Assembly (NCBI GenBank): GCA_964648365.1
Contig: CAZYLK010000006.1
Span: forward strand, 5,205-69,204
DNA length: 64,000 nt
DNA from: SURF-32 sp964648365
Lineage (GTDB): Bacteria > Planctomycetota > Phycisphaerae > UBA1845
Direction: 5' to 3'
The position numbers were made by a program, and so were the translations under genes. Under the pieces are notes generated by a model. It was not told the DNA's origin, ran no database searches, and worked only from the letters and a program-made list of their open reading frames with translations. The stretch's first letter is position 1. Every line of letters starts with the position of its first letter. Shown here in pieces: positions 49,156-57,001 of the stretch.

Positions 49156-49719
49156 TCAGTTTTCCGTAGTAATCCGGGTATTGTCGTCAGTGGTGATTTC
49201 CGTAGGCGATTCCGAATTCACCAGAATCCACTGGGCCTGAATCTTGCGGTTCGCCGTACTGCTCTGTACGGTCGTCAGACCCGTCGACGGCGTGCCTTCG
49301 ATTTCCAGCACCCCACCATCCGACCCGGTCGTTACGACAATGTCATAGTCGAGTTGGATGCCGTGCCCGTCTCCGATGAAGAGCGACGCGACGGTCAAAG
49401 CCCCCGTGTCCTGGACCATCAGCGGCGTGGGCGACTGGTCATCCAGAATAACGCTGTCTGCGGTAGCGCCCCCCTGTCCGGGATAGCCCGAGCCGAGCCA
49501 GTTGTCGTCGTTGGTCCGGTTGCCGTTCAAAGCGCTGGCGCCCGACCAGACGTAAAGCGTTCCCGCGAGCACCGGCGCAGCAAGCGCGGCCGAAACCGCG
49601 ACGATTCGCATGATCGATGGCGCGAAGCGAGTCGAGCGGCGGTCAGAACGCGCTACTCGTCCCTCGGAGGTCGGAGGTCGGAGGTCGGAGGTCGGAGGTC
49701 GGAGGTCGGAGGCCGACAT
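49156..49719 (-). CDS. Exported protein, NWD/GYP-type family, member A
   Basis: A 187-residue protein. From MRIVAVSAALAAPVLAG onward it matches family member C, with TLYVWSGASALNGNRTNDDNW and GYPGQGGATADSVILDD. The start is unclear. The ATG at 49719 follows GAGAGGA eight bases upstream and would give a 36-residue Arg- and Pro-rich leader partly coded by a TCGGAGG array; an ATG at 49611 would give a plain signal peptide but lacks a visible ribosome site. Either way the hydrophobic signal is retained. It is first in the family series and downstream of the promoter at 49809-49837. Confidence 0.7.
   Translation of the reverse strand: MSASDLRPPTSDLRPPTSEGRVARSDRRSTRFAPSIMRIVAVSAALAAPVLAGTLYVWSGASALNGNRTNDDNWLGSGYPGQGGATADSVILDDQSPTPLMVQDTGALTVASLFIGDGHGIQLDYDIVVTTGSDGGVLEIEGTPSTGLTTVQSSTANRKIQAQWILVNSESPTEITTDDNTRITTEN
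49664..49712. repeat. Seven-copy TCGGAGG tandem array
   Basis: Seven perfect copies of TCGGAGG in 49 bases on the plus strand. In the minus-strand gene this is read as SDLRPPTSDLRPPTS, because 21 bases (three units) make seven codons. It lies between the ribosome site and the signal peptide of member A. Confidence 0.95.
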
Positions 49720-49808
49720 GGGTTGATTCCTCTCTGAGAACACCGCCATTCGCGCGACCGGGCAGCCGCGCGACGTACCGAGCAGGGTCCGCCACTGAAC
49801 CACTTTGG

Positions 49809-49837
49809 ACGCTACCCGATCGCCATGCACGTGTCAA
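49809..49837 (-). promoter_or_regulatory. Sigma-70 type promoter for the exported-protein series
   Basis: On the minus strand TTGACA (49832-49837) is followed after 17 bases by TAGCGT (49809-49814). The -35 box is perfect, the -10 matches three of six. It lies about 90 bases before the start of member A and would transcribe members A, B, C, the propellers and D. Confidence 0.5.
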
Positions 49838-50175
49838 GGAAAAAAAGGGAAGACTTTTTTTGGCCCGTTCGTCACGCCTATTGTTCGTGGCACCAGTCCG
49901 CTGGAATCAGCCCGCGCGGGAAATTTGACTTGCATGCCTCCCTCGGCTAGTTATGCACGATTAAGGCAGGCAGGAGCCATGAAGCGTGCGCGGCCGGTCC
50001 GCACCTCGCGATATGCGATCTATCCGTTGATTTCACAAGGTGTTGCAGTCCTGGCGTCCGGCGCCGAACGGACCCGACCGGGGGGTTTAATCCATTCACG
50101 GCACTCGTATCGACGCCGCACTGCGCCGCCGGCCTTCGGCGCGGCGACCCCGGCTCCACTGGCAAAGGCAATAGC
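49838..50175. other. Intergenic region before the S1-type gene
   Basis: Between the exported-protein promoter and the plus-strand S1-type gene. A plus-strand TTGACT at 49925-49930 has TAGTTA after 17 bases (49948-49953), a poor -10 box. A TTTTTTT run lies at 49855-49861. No RNA gene or array is visible. Confidence 0.4.
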
Positions 50176-51741
50176 ATGAGTGATCTACCACCGTCGGGTT
50201 CGTCGCCGCGCGACGCCGCAACGTCCGGGCCGACCTACCCGCCCCACCACGGCGAGTCGCACCCCGAGCCGCCCGCACCCGCTGACGACGGCGGCGCGGC
50301 CGACATCGATCGCGAAGTCGCCGAGGCCATGGCTCAGATGTCCGCCGACGACCTGGCGGAACTGGGCGGCGGCGTGCCCGCCGCGGCCCGACGCGGCGAC
50401 CCCACCGAGCCGGGCACCGAAACGACCGGCACCGTGGTCGGCGTGGTCGGCGAGGACGTGTTCCTCCAGTTCGGCGACAAGCTCCAGGGCGTCATGCCGC
50501 GGCACCAGTTCGGCAAGAACGAGGCCGTCGACGTCGGCCGCCGCGTGGACGTGCTGGTCGAGCGCTACGACCGCGAGAACGACCTGGTCATCTGCACCCG
50601 ACAGGGCGCGGTGCAGCGGGCGACCTGGACGACGCTCAACCCGGGCATGCTGGTCGAAGGCCGCATCAGCGGCATGAACAAGGGCGGGCTGGAGGTCGAC
50701 CTGAAAGGCATCCGCGCGTTTCTGCCCGCGTCGCACGTCGAGATCGGCCACGTCAAGGACATCTCGGTCTACATCGGGCAAAGCGTCCGCTGCGAAGTGC
50801 TGGAGGTGGACCGGCGTTCGAAGAACGTCACGCTCAGCCGCCGCAAGGTGCTGGAAAAGGAGCGCGCGGAGCAGGCCGAGAAGGTCCGGGCGGAACTGGC
50901 GGAAGGCCAGATCCGCAAGGGCGTCGTCGGCAACCTGACCGACTTCGGCGCCTTCGTGGACATCGGCGGCGTGGACGGCCTGATCCACATCAGCGATCTG
51001 AGCTGGACGCCGGTGCGGCGCGTCTCCGACGTCGTCACGCCCGGCCAGGAGGTCGAGGTCAAGATCCTCAAGATAGACGTCGAGCGCGATCGCATATCCC
51101 TGGGCCTCAAGCAGGTCGCGCCGGACCCGTGGACGGGCGTGGAAGACCGCTATCCGGTCGGGACGGCGCTGTCCGCCCGCGTAATGCGGGTGGCCGATTT
51201 CGGCGCCTTCGCGGAACTGGAGCCTGGGGTGGACGGGCTGATCCCGGTCAGCGAGATGAGCTGGGGGCGGGTCAACACGCCGGCGGACGCCGTCAGCGTG
51301 GGGCAGGTCGTGCCGGTGGTCGTCATCCGGGTGGAGCCGGAGAAGCGGCGGCTGGCGCTGAGCATGAAGCAGGCGACGGCCGATCCGTGGAGCGGCGTGC
51401 TGGAGGGCTTCGAGAAGGGCCAGCTTGTCACCGGCAAAGTGACGCGGCTGGCGGATTTCGGCGCATTCGTCGAGTTGGCGCCGGGCGTCGAGGGGATGAT
51501 TCACATTTCGGAGATGTCGGACCAGCGCGTCCGCACCTGTGCCGACGTGGTTCAGGTCGGGCAGACCGTGGAAACGCGCGTGCTGGACGTTGACGCGGGC
51601 AAGCGGCGGATCGCGCTGTCGATCAAGGCGGTCACGGCGGCCCCGGCGCCGGAGCCGGCCGCGGCTGAGGCGGACCACGCACATCGACCGCAGAAGAAGC
51701 GTCCGCGCCGCGGCGGTCTGTCGTCCGACTGGTCCTGGTAG
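50176..51741 (+). CDS. rpsA: Ribosomal protein S1-type protein with multiple S1 domains
   Basis: A 521-residue RNA-binding protein with an acidic, Pro- and Ala-rich N-terminal 70 residues and five S1 domains at roughly 77-137, 153-221, 238-308, 323-393 and 410-480. The third reads GVVGNLTDFGAFVDIGGVDGLIHISDLSWTPV, the last GKVTRLADFGAFVELAPGVEGMIHISEMS; both hold the RNA-binding aromatic and His positions. S1 bridges mRNA and the 30S subunit. The C-terminus is basic (HRPQKKRPRRGG). It could be a ribosomal S1 or an S1-like stand-in, since a six-domain form is usual in proteobacteria. The FabZ-like gene follows after seven bases, so they are probably cotranscribed. Confidence 0.88.
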   Translation: MSDLPPSGSSPRDAATSGPTYPPHHGESHPEPPAPADDGGAADIDREVAEAMAQMSADDLAELGGGVPAAARRGDPTEPGTETTGTVVGVVGEDVFLQFGDKLQGVMPRHQFGKNEAVDVGRRVDVLVERYDRENDLVICTRQGAVQRATWTTLNPGMLVEGRISGMNKGGLEVDLKGIRAFLPASHVEIGHVKDISVYIGQSVRCEVLEVDRRSKNVTLSRRKVLEKERAEQAEKVRAELAEGQIRKGVVGNLTDFGAFVDIGGVDGLIHISDLSWTPVRRVSDVVTPGQEVEVKILKIDVERDRISLGLKQVAPDPWTGVEDRYPVGTALSARVMRVADFGAFAELEPGVDGLIPVSEMSWGRVNTPADAVSVGQVVPVVVIRVEPEKRRLALSMKQATADPWSGVLEGFEKGQLVTGKVTRLADFGAFVELAPGVEGMIHISEMSDQRVRTCADVVQVGQTVETRVLDVDAGKRRIALSIKAVTAAPAPEPAAAEADHAHRPQKKRPRRGGLSSDWSW

Positions 51742-51748
51742 TGCGATC

Positions 51749-52252
51749 ATGAAGTTCGCCCTTCTCGACCGGATCGTAGCCCTGGAGCCAGGCGCGTCCA
51801 TCCGCGCGCGGAAGGCGGTCAGCGCGTCCGAGGAGTACCTCCAGGATCACTTTCCCACGTTTCCGGTGCTGCCGGGCGTGTTCATGCTGGAGGCGCTGGC
51901 GGAGGCCGCGCGGTGGCTGGTCCATGCGTCGCGGGACTTCCGGCACAGCGTCGTCTTGCTGGCGGAAGCCAAAAACGTTACATACAAGAGCTTCGTAATG
52001 CCGGGGGATACCCTGGAGGTGGACGTGGTCTGCCGCGACATGGACGAGGACCACAGTTCGTTCGCCGGTTCCGGCACGTCCAACGGCGTGGAAGTGGTCA
52101 AAGCCAGGTTCGGGCTGCGGCATTTCTCGTTGGCGCAGCGGGGGCCGCAATGGGCCCAGGTGGATCGCGAGCTGATCGCCGACGCCCGCCGTCGCTTCAG
52201 CGCCCTGCGGTCCGGCCTGGAAGCTCCGGCCGCCCGACGTACCGACGAATGA
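51749..52252 (+). CDS. FabZ-like hotdog dehydratase 1
   Basis: A 167-residue (R)-3-hydroxyacyl-ACP dehydratase-like hotdog protein. The catalytic His34 is in QDHFPTFPVLPGV and Glu48 in MLEALAEAA, as in FabZ and FabA. The hotdog helix and strands continue as FRHSVVLLAEAKNVTYKSFVMPGDTLEVDV. The C-terminal part (ALRSGLEAPAARR) is longer than FabZ. It begins an acyl-assembly series with an ACP, another hotdog protein and two ketosynthase homologues. It may dehydrate a 3-hydroxyacyl intermediate; the chain type is unknown. Confidence 0.85.
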   Translation: MKFALLDRIVALEPGASIRARKAVSASEEYLQDHFPTFPVLPGVFMLEALAEAARWLVHASRDFRHSVVLLAEAKNVTYKSFVMPGDTLEVDVVCRDMDEDHSSFAGSGTSNGVEVVKARFGLRHFSLAQRGPQWAQVDRELIADARRRFSALRSGLEAPAARRTDE

Positions 52253-52293
52253 CACACGGCCGGTCAAGCGCAAGTGAGTGGAGGTCTGATCTG

Positions 52294-52695
52294 ATGCCGC
52301 CAACCCGCGAGGATTTGTTTACCAAGGTCCGGGACGTCCTTGTCGACGCACTCGGCGTCGACGAGGACGAAGTCACGGAAGACGCCAAGCTCGAGGCGGA
52401 CCTGGGCGCGGAAAGCATCGACTATCTCGATATCGTCTTCCGCCTGGAAAAGACCTTCGGGATCAAGATCCAGAAGAACGAGCTGTTCCCCGACGACATC
52501 CTGAACAACCCGGACTACGTCGACGGCGAAACGCTCACGCCGGCGGGTCTGGAGAAGCTCAAGGCGGCGATGCCGCACGCGGACTTCGGGGCGTTCGGAA
52601 CCTCCGCGCAGGTGTCTGAGATTCCCAACCTGTTTACGGTTTCGACCATCGTCAACTTCGTCAACGCCAAGCTCGCGGAAGGCGCGGCCGCGTAG
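52294..52695 (+). CDS. Acyl carrier protein, unusually long
   Basis: A 133-residue ACP. The first 60 residues are classical (LFTKVRDVLVDALGVDEDEVT, LEADLGAESIDYLDIVFRLEKTFG) with the 4'-phosphopantetheine site at Ser41, in an ESID context instead of the common DSLD. After KIQKNELFPDDILNN a segment of about 40 residues is inserted (TLTPAGLEKLKAAMPHADFG) before a final helix (VSTIVNFVNAKLAEG), so the last helix may be reached by a loop. GTGGAGGTCTGATCTG gives a good ribosome site. It sits between the two FabZ-like genes. Conventional ACPs have about 80 residues, so this is a specialised carrier. Confidence 0.9.
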   Translation: MPPTREDLFTKVRDVLVDALGVDEDEVTEDAKLEADLGAESIDYLDIVFRLEKTFGIKIQKNELFPDDILNNPDYVDGETLTPAGLEKLKAAMPHADFGAFGTSAQVSEIPNLFTVSTIVNFVNAKLAEGAAA

Positions 52696-52707
52696 GCCGA
52701 GGCAGTC

Positions 52708-53202
52708 ATGCGGTGGATGTGGATTGACCGATTCGTGGAGTTCAGTTCCGGCCGCCGGGCCGTGGCGATCAAGAACGTCACCCTGGCGGAAGAGCACCTG
52801 CACGACCACTTCCCCGCCTGGCCGGTCATGCCGCCGGCGCTGATGATCGAAGGCATGGCCCAGACCGCGGGAATCCTGGCCGGCGAGGCGCGCGGATTCC
52901 GCGAAAACGTCATCCTGGCGAAGATCCGGTCGGCGTCCTTTTCCAGCTATGCGGTGCCCGGCGACCAGATTCGTTACGAGGCCGAGCTGGCGACGGTGGA
53001 CGAACATGCAGCGTCGTCGACCGGGGTGGTCCGCATTAACGGCGAACCGGCCGGCACGGTCGACCTGCTCTTTTCGCACGTCGGGTCGAATGCGCCCGTG
53101 AAGGGCCTGCCGGCGCACAACTTCGTCTTTACCGAGCAGTTCATGCGGCTGTTCCGCACCACGGTGCAGTTCGCCGCCGACGCGGAGGAGAAGTCGCCAT
53201 GA
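52708..53202 (+). CDS. FabZ-like hotdog dehydratase 2
   Basis: A 164-residue hotdog protein with catalytic His34 in HDHFPAWPVMPPALM and Glu48 in MIEGMAQTAGIL, as in FabZ. Beta strands ENVILAKIRSASFSSYAVPGDQIRYEAEL and the rest fit the fold. It shares plan and active-site spacing with the first hotdog gene but is only moderately similar, so they may form a heterodimer or act on different intermediates. Its stop overlaps the next start by four bases (ATGA). No membrane segment or signal is present. Confidence 0.87.
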   Translation: MRWMWIDRFVEFSSGRRAVAIKNVTLAEEHLHDHFPAWPVMPPALMIEGMAQTAGILAGEARGFRENVILAKIRSASFSSYAVPGDQIRYEAELATVDEHAASSTGVVRINGEPAGTVDLLFSHVGSNAPVKGLPAHNFVFTEQFMRLFRTTVQFAADAEEKSP

Positions 53203-54542
53203 AAAGCGAACGCCGGGTCGTGGTGACGGGCATCGGGCCGGCGACGCCGATCGGGATCGGCGCGGAAGCCTATTGGGAGGCGCTGCTGCGCAGGCAGTGC
53301 GGCATCGCGACGATCACGGCGTTCGATCCGTCGCAGATGGCCGCCCGCATCGGCGGTGTGCTGCCGTCCCACAGCATGGGCGACTTCATCCCCAAGACCT
53401 ACCGCAAGAACAACAAGGTCATGTCGGACGATACGCGCATCGCGGTCGTCTGCGCCCATCAGGCGGCGCTCGACGCGGGGCTGAACACCGCCTGCCTGAT
53501 CGCCCGGGGCGAGGCCAAGGGACCGTCGAACGTCGATCCGACCCGTTTCGGCGCCAACATCGGCGCCGGGCTGATCTGCGCCGACCTGCCCGAACTCGCC
53601 GGCGCGCTGTCCACGGCCGCAGACCCCGAAACGGGAACCTTCAGCCACGCCCGCTGGGGGCGCGAAGGCATGGCGAACCTGACGCCGCTGTGGCTGCTCA
53701 AGTTTCTGCCGAACATGCTGGCGTGTCACGTGACGATCGTGCATGACGCGCAGGCGCCGTCGAACACGATCACTTGCGGCGAGGCCTCCAGCCATCTGGC
53801 CATCGGCGAAGCGTTTCGGACCATCTCCCGAGGCGCGGCCGACGTGGTCATCTGCGGCGGCGCCGAAAGCAAGATGAACCCCATGGCGCTGGCCCGCCCG
53901 CTGCTGTTCGAGCGGCTGACCACCGACGACAACGACAATCCTCAGGGCGCCTGCCGCCCCTTCGGCGCGGACAGCCGCGGCACCGTCGCCTCTGAAGGGG
54001 GCGGGCTGGTGATCCTGGAGTCGCTCGATCACGCCCGTGGCCGTGGCGCCCGCATTTATGCCGAGGTTGTCGGATTCGGAGCCGCCAGCAATACCCATGA
54101 CTGGCGCGCACCCGACCCGACCGGCGCCCCCGTGCGCCTGGCATTGGAGAACGCACTGCGCGACGCCGACATCGCGGCCGCCGACGTGGGTCTGGCCGTG
54201 CCGTTCGGCTGCGGCATTCCGGCTCACGATGCGTCGGAATCCGCCGGGTGGAACGCCGTGTTCGCGGCACATCTGGAGCAGATGCGCGCCGTTGCCACCA
54301 AGGGGCTGATCGGCGTCAACGGCGCCGGCAGCGGCGCGATCGACTTTGCGACCGCGGTCCTTGCCCTCTACCGCAATACCGTTCCGCCATCCGCCAACAC
54401 GGAGCGGCTCGCCGCCGAGTGCGCCTTCCGCTTCGTGCAGGACGATCCCGCCGACGCCAATGCGGAGTACGCCGTCACCACCGCGTTCGCGCTGAGCGGA
54501 TCGCAGAACGCCGCCCTGGTTGTGCGCAAGTTCGAGGAGTGA
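53199..54542 (+). CDS. Ketosynthase homologue without catalytic residues, chain-length-factor-like
   Basis: A 447-residue KAS-fold protein next to the intact ketosynthase. Alignment by eye with its neighbour shows loss of all three catalytic positions: the nucleophile Cys is replaced by Glu195 in TITCGEASSHLAIGE (a Cys two residues earlier is misaligned), the first His by Phe336 (VPFGCGIPAHD) and the second by Val373 (KGLIGVNGAGSGAI). Fold motifs such as GGAESKMNPMALARPL and ACRPFGADSRGTVASEGGGLVILE are kept. Type II polyketide systems pair an active KS with such an inactive partner (chain-length factor) that shapes the chain cavity. That role is inferred. Four-base overlap at the start and a nine-base gap to the next gene suggest co-translation. 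Confidence 0.82.
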   Translation: MKSERRVVVTGIGPATPIGIGAEAYWEALLRRQCGIATITAFDPSQMAARIGGVLPSHSMGDFIPKTYRKNNKVMSDDTRIAVVCAHQAALDAGLNTACLIARGEAKGPSNVDPTRFGANIGAGLICADLPELAGALSTAADPETGTFSHARWGREGMANLTPLWLLKFLPNMLACHVTIVHDAQAPSNTITCGEASSHLAIGEAFRTISRGAADVVICGGAESKMNPMALARPLLFERLTTDDNDNPQGACRPFGADSRGTVASEGGGLVILESLDHARGRGARIYAEVVGFGAASNTHDWRAPDPTGAPVRLALENALRDADIAAADVGLAVPFGCGIPAHDASESAGWNAVFAAHLEQMRAVATKGLIGVNGAGSGAIDFATAVLALYRNTVPPSANTERLAAECAFRFVQDDPADANAEYAVTTAFALSGSQNAALVVRKFEE

Positions 54543-54550
54543 GACCCCCG

Positions 54551-55855
54551 ATGGAGCGACGCATCGTCATCACCGGCATGGGCTGGATCACACCGCTCGG
54601 ACACGACATCGAATCCGTGTGGAAGCGGCTGCTCGCAGGCGACAGCGGCGTCGCGCCCACGGCGCTGTTCGATGCCGCCACCTACCCGACCACCTTCTCC
54701 GCCCAGGTGAAGGACTTCGATCCGCAGCAGTTCATCGGCGACGCATGGAAGCGGCACGCCGACGCCAATCGTAATACACAGTTCGCCCTGGCCGCGGCAG
54801 ACCTCGCCTGGCGCGACGCGGGACTCGCCGGCATCGCGGCGGTCGATCCGACCCGTGTCGGGCTCTACCTGGGTGGCGGTGAAGGCGCTATTGACTTTGA
54901 CAACTTCGTTGATGCGGCATTGACGGCCTGTCGCGACGACGACGGCCAGGCGATTCCGCTCGACGCGGCCCGCTGGGCGAAGCGGGCGATGTTCATTTTG
55001 AACGCAACCCGCGAGATGGAGCAGGAGCCGAACCTGCCGGCGAGCCACCTGGCGGTGCGTTTCGACGCCCGCGGGCCAAACTTCAACACGCTCACCGCCT
55101 GCGCCGCCAGCACGCAGGCCATCGGCGAGGCCGCACAGATGATCCGCCGCGGAGACGCCGACGTCGTCATCACCGGCGGCACGCACAGCATGATCCACCC
55201 GCTGGGCGTCACCGGCTTCAACCGCCTGACCGCGCTGTCCACCCACAACGAGAATCCACAACGGGCGTCGCGCCCGTTCGATCGCAATCGAGACGGGTTC
55301 GTCCTCGGCGAGGGGTCGGGGATCATCATCCTTGAGTCGCTCGAGCACGCCCGCAATCGCGGCGCGGAGGTGAAGGCGGAGATCGCCGGTTACGGCTCGA
55401 CGGCCGACGCGTTCCGGATTACGGACATCCACGACGAGGGTCGTGGCGCGATCGCCGCGATGCGACTGGCGATGGAAAGCGCCGGCGTCGGCGTGGGCGA
55501 CATCGACTATATTTCTGCGCACGGCACCGGCACGGCCGAGAACGACACGATCGAAACGCTCGCCATCCGCAAGCTGTTCGGCACGCGGGCGCCGAAGGTG
55601 CCGGTCAGCAGCATCAAGAGCATGATGGGGCATCTGATCGCAGCGGCAGGCGTCGTGGAAGTGATTACGTGTGTCCTGGCGATTCGCGACGGCGTGCTGC
55701 CGCCAACCATCAATTACCAGACGCCCGATCCGAACTGCGGGCTGGATTACGTTCCCAACCAGGCGCGGAAGGCGAACGTGAACGTGGTGCTGTCCAACAG
55801 CTTCGGGTTCGGTGGGCAGAATGACACGGTCGTCGTGCGCCGCTTCGTCGCGTAA
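54551..55855 (+). CDS. fabF: 3-oxoacyl-ACP synthase (FabF-type ketosynthase)
   Basis: A 434-residue ketosynthase with the intact triad Cys184 (TLTACAASTQAIGE), His324 (ISAHGTGTAEND) and His361 (SMMGHLIAAAG). Other family marks are VITGMGWITPLGHDIESVWK, RASRPFDRNRDGFVLGEGSGIIILE and VVLSNSFGFGGQNDTVV. It condenses malonyl-ACP with an acyl chain. With the inactive partner just upstream, it probably works as a KS/CLF-like heterodimer with the ACP and hotdog proteins of the same series. It could also be housekeeping FabF. It is the last gene before a 400-base gap. Confidence 0.95.
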   Translation: MERRIVITGMGWITPLGHDIESVWKRLLAGDSGVAPTALFDAATYPTTFSAQVKDFDPQQFIGDAWKRHADANRNTQFALAAADLAWRDAGLAGIAAVDPTRVGLYLGGGEGAIDFDNFVDAALTACRDDDGQAIPLDAARWAKRAMFILNATREMEQEPNLPASHLAVRFDARGPNFNTLTACAASTQAIGEAAQMIRRGDADVVITGGTHSMIHPLGVTGFNRLTALSTHNENPQRASRPFDRNRDGFVLGEGSGIIILESLEHARNRGAEVKAEIAGYGSTADAFRITDIHDEGRGAIAAMRLAMESAGVGVGDIDYISAHGTGTAENDTIETLAIRKLFGTRAPKVPVSSIKSMMGHLIAAAGVVEVITCVLAIRDGVLPPTINYQTPDPNCGLDYVPNQARKANVNVVLSNSFGFGGQNDTVVVRRFVA

Positions 55856-55876
55856 AATCGCGGTGCGGCGGCAGAA

Positions 55877-55900
55877 CGCCCGCAGCAAAAAAAGCGGGCG
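55877..55900 (+). terminator. Candidate terminator hairpin after the ketosynthase
   Basis: CGCCCGC (55877-55883) and GCGGGCG (55894-55900) pair perfectly around AGCAAAAAAA. The stem is strong but no T-run follows on the plus strand, so it may be a stability element rather than a true terminator. Confidence 0.35.
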
Positions 55901-55907
55901 GTGGGGC

Positions 55908-55936
55908 GTGACAGGTCACGTGGAGACGGTTATACT
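55908..55936 (+). promoter_or_regulatory. Sigma-70 type promoter candidate upstream of coaE
   Basis: GTGACA (55908-55913) is followed after 17 bases by TATACT (55931-55936). Five of six positions match each consensus. It lies about 340 bases before coaE, so the leader would be long. No gene is visible in the gap (55937-56272). Confidence 0.42.
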
Positions 55937-56272
55937 CCGACGCCGTCGGTGTTCTCCGAGTTTCGGAGGGCATTCTCACCGGGGATCATCGCGCGGGTTC
56001 GTCGACCGATGGGGAAAACGAGCCACGCATGTCGCCTCCCGGCGGTCTATACCGCCGTCGAAGCCGATCACCGTCGTTGATCGTTGAGGCATTCGATGCT
56101 ACGCTGACGCAGCCTTTCGCCGGCCGCTCGCGGTTCGAGGGAACTTGCGGGTGTATCAGGTCGATGCCACGCGGAACTATCCTCGACTCGATGCTGCGTC
56201 CGATGCTCGATGGCGTCGGACAAGCCCAGCGGAGAAACGATCACGGTCCGACAGCAGCGATCGCCCGGCTCG

Positions 56273-56896
56273 ATGCGCGATAAACCGATCATCGGACTGG
56301 TCGGCAGCATCGGCGCGGGAAAGTCGACGGTCGCCTCGGTACTGGGTTCGCTCGGCGCCGGCGTGATCGACTCCGACCGCGAGGCGCATCGGGAACTGGC
56401 TTCTCCCGAAGTGGCGGCGACTCTTGCAGACTGGTGGGGCGAAGCCGTGGCGCCGGGTGGCCGCGTGGATCGCGCCGCCGTGGCCCGGATTGTCTTTCGG
56501 GACGCCGCCGAGCTGCGCCGGCTCGAGTCGCTGCTGTATCCGCGGATGGCCCGGCGACGCGGGGAGGTGATCGAGCGCTGGATGGCGGATCCCACCATCC
56601 GCGCCGTGGTGCTCGACAGCCCCAAGCTGTACGAAGCGGGGCTGGACCGGGATTGCGACGCCGTGATCTGTGTCGACGCCCCGCGAGAGGTTCGGTTGGC
56701 GCGACTGGCGGCCGCTCGCGGCTGGAACGCCGCCGAACTGGATCGGCGGGAGAATTCCCAGATTTCACTGGACGAGAAGAAAAAGAAGGCCGACTATATC
56801 GTTAGCAACAACTCCAGCGCCGAGGCGCTGCCCGCCCTGGTCGAAAAGGTTCTTGAAGACATCCTCGACCGGTTCGCGCGGCGGCCCGTCTCCTAG
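56273..56896 (+). CDS. coaE: Dephospho-CoA kinase
   Basis: A 207-residue kinase that phosphorylates dephospho-CoA, the last step of CoA synthesis. P-loop GSIGAGKS (11-18), the CoA-binding DSDREAHRELA, IVFRDAAELRRLESLLYPRM and VLDSPKLYEAGLDRDCD match CoaE. The start at 56273 gives the usual family N-terminus (MRDKPIIGLVGS); an upstream ATG at 56210 adds 21 non-conserved residues and neither has a clear ribosome site. Placing CoA synthesis next to an ACP-based assembly line is suggestive but may be coincidental. Confidence 0.93.
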   Translation: MRDKPIIGLVGSIGAGKSTVASVLGSLGAGVIDSDREAHRELASPEVAATLADWWGEAVAPGGRVDRAAVARIVFRDAAELRRLESLLYPRMARRRGEVIERWMADPTIRAVVLDSPKLYEAGLDRDCDAVICVDAPREVRLARLAAARGWNAAELDRRENSQISLDEKKKKADYIVSNNSSAEALPALVEKVLEDILDRFARRPVS

Positions 56897-57001
56897 TTCG
56901 ACGGCCCCGCCCTCGGCGCTGCCCCGGAGTATCCGGTACTTCATCGGGTCATCCCTGTTCTTATCAGTCAAACCACCCATTACCTTCAGGAGGTAAGTCC
57001 C

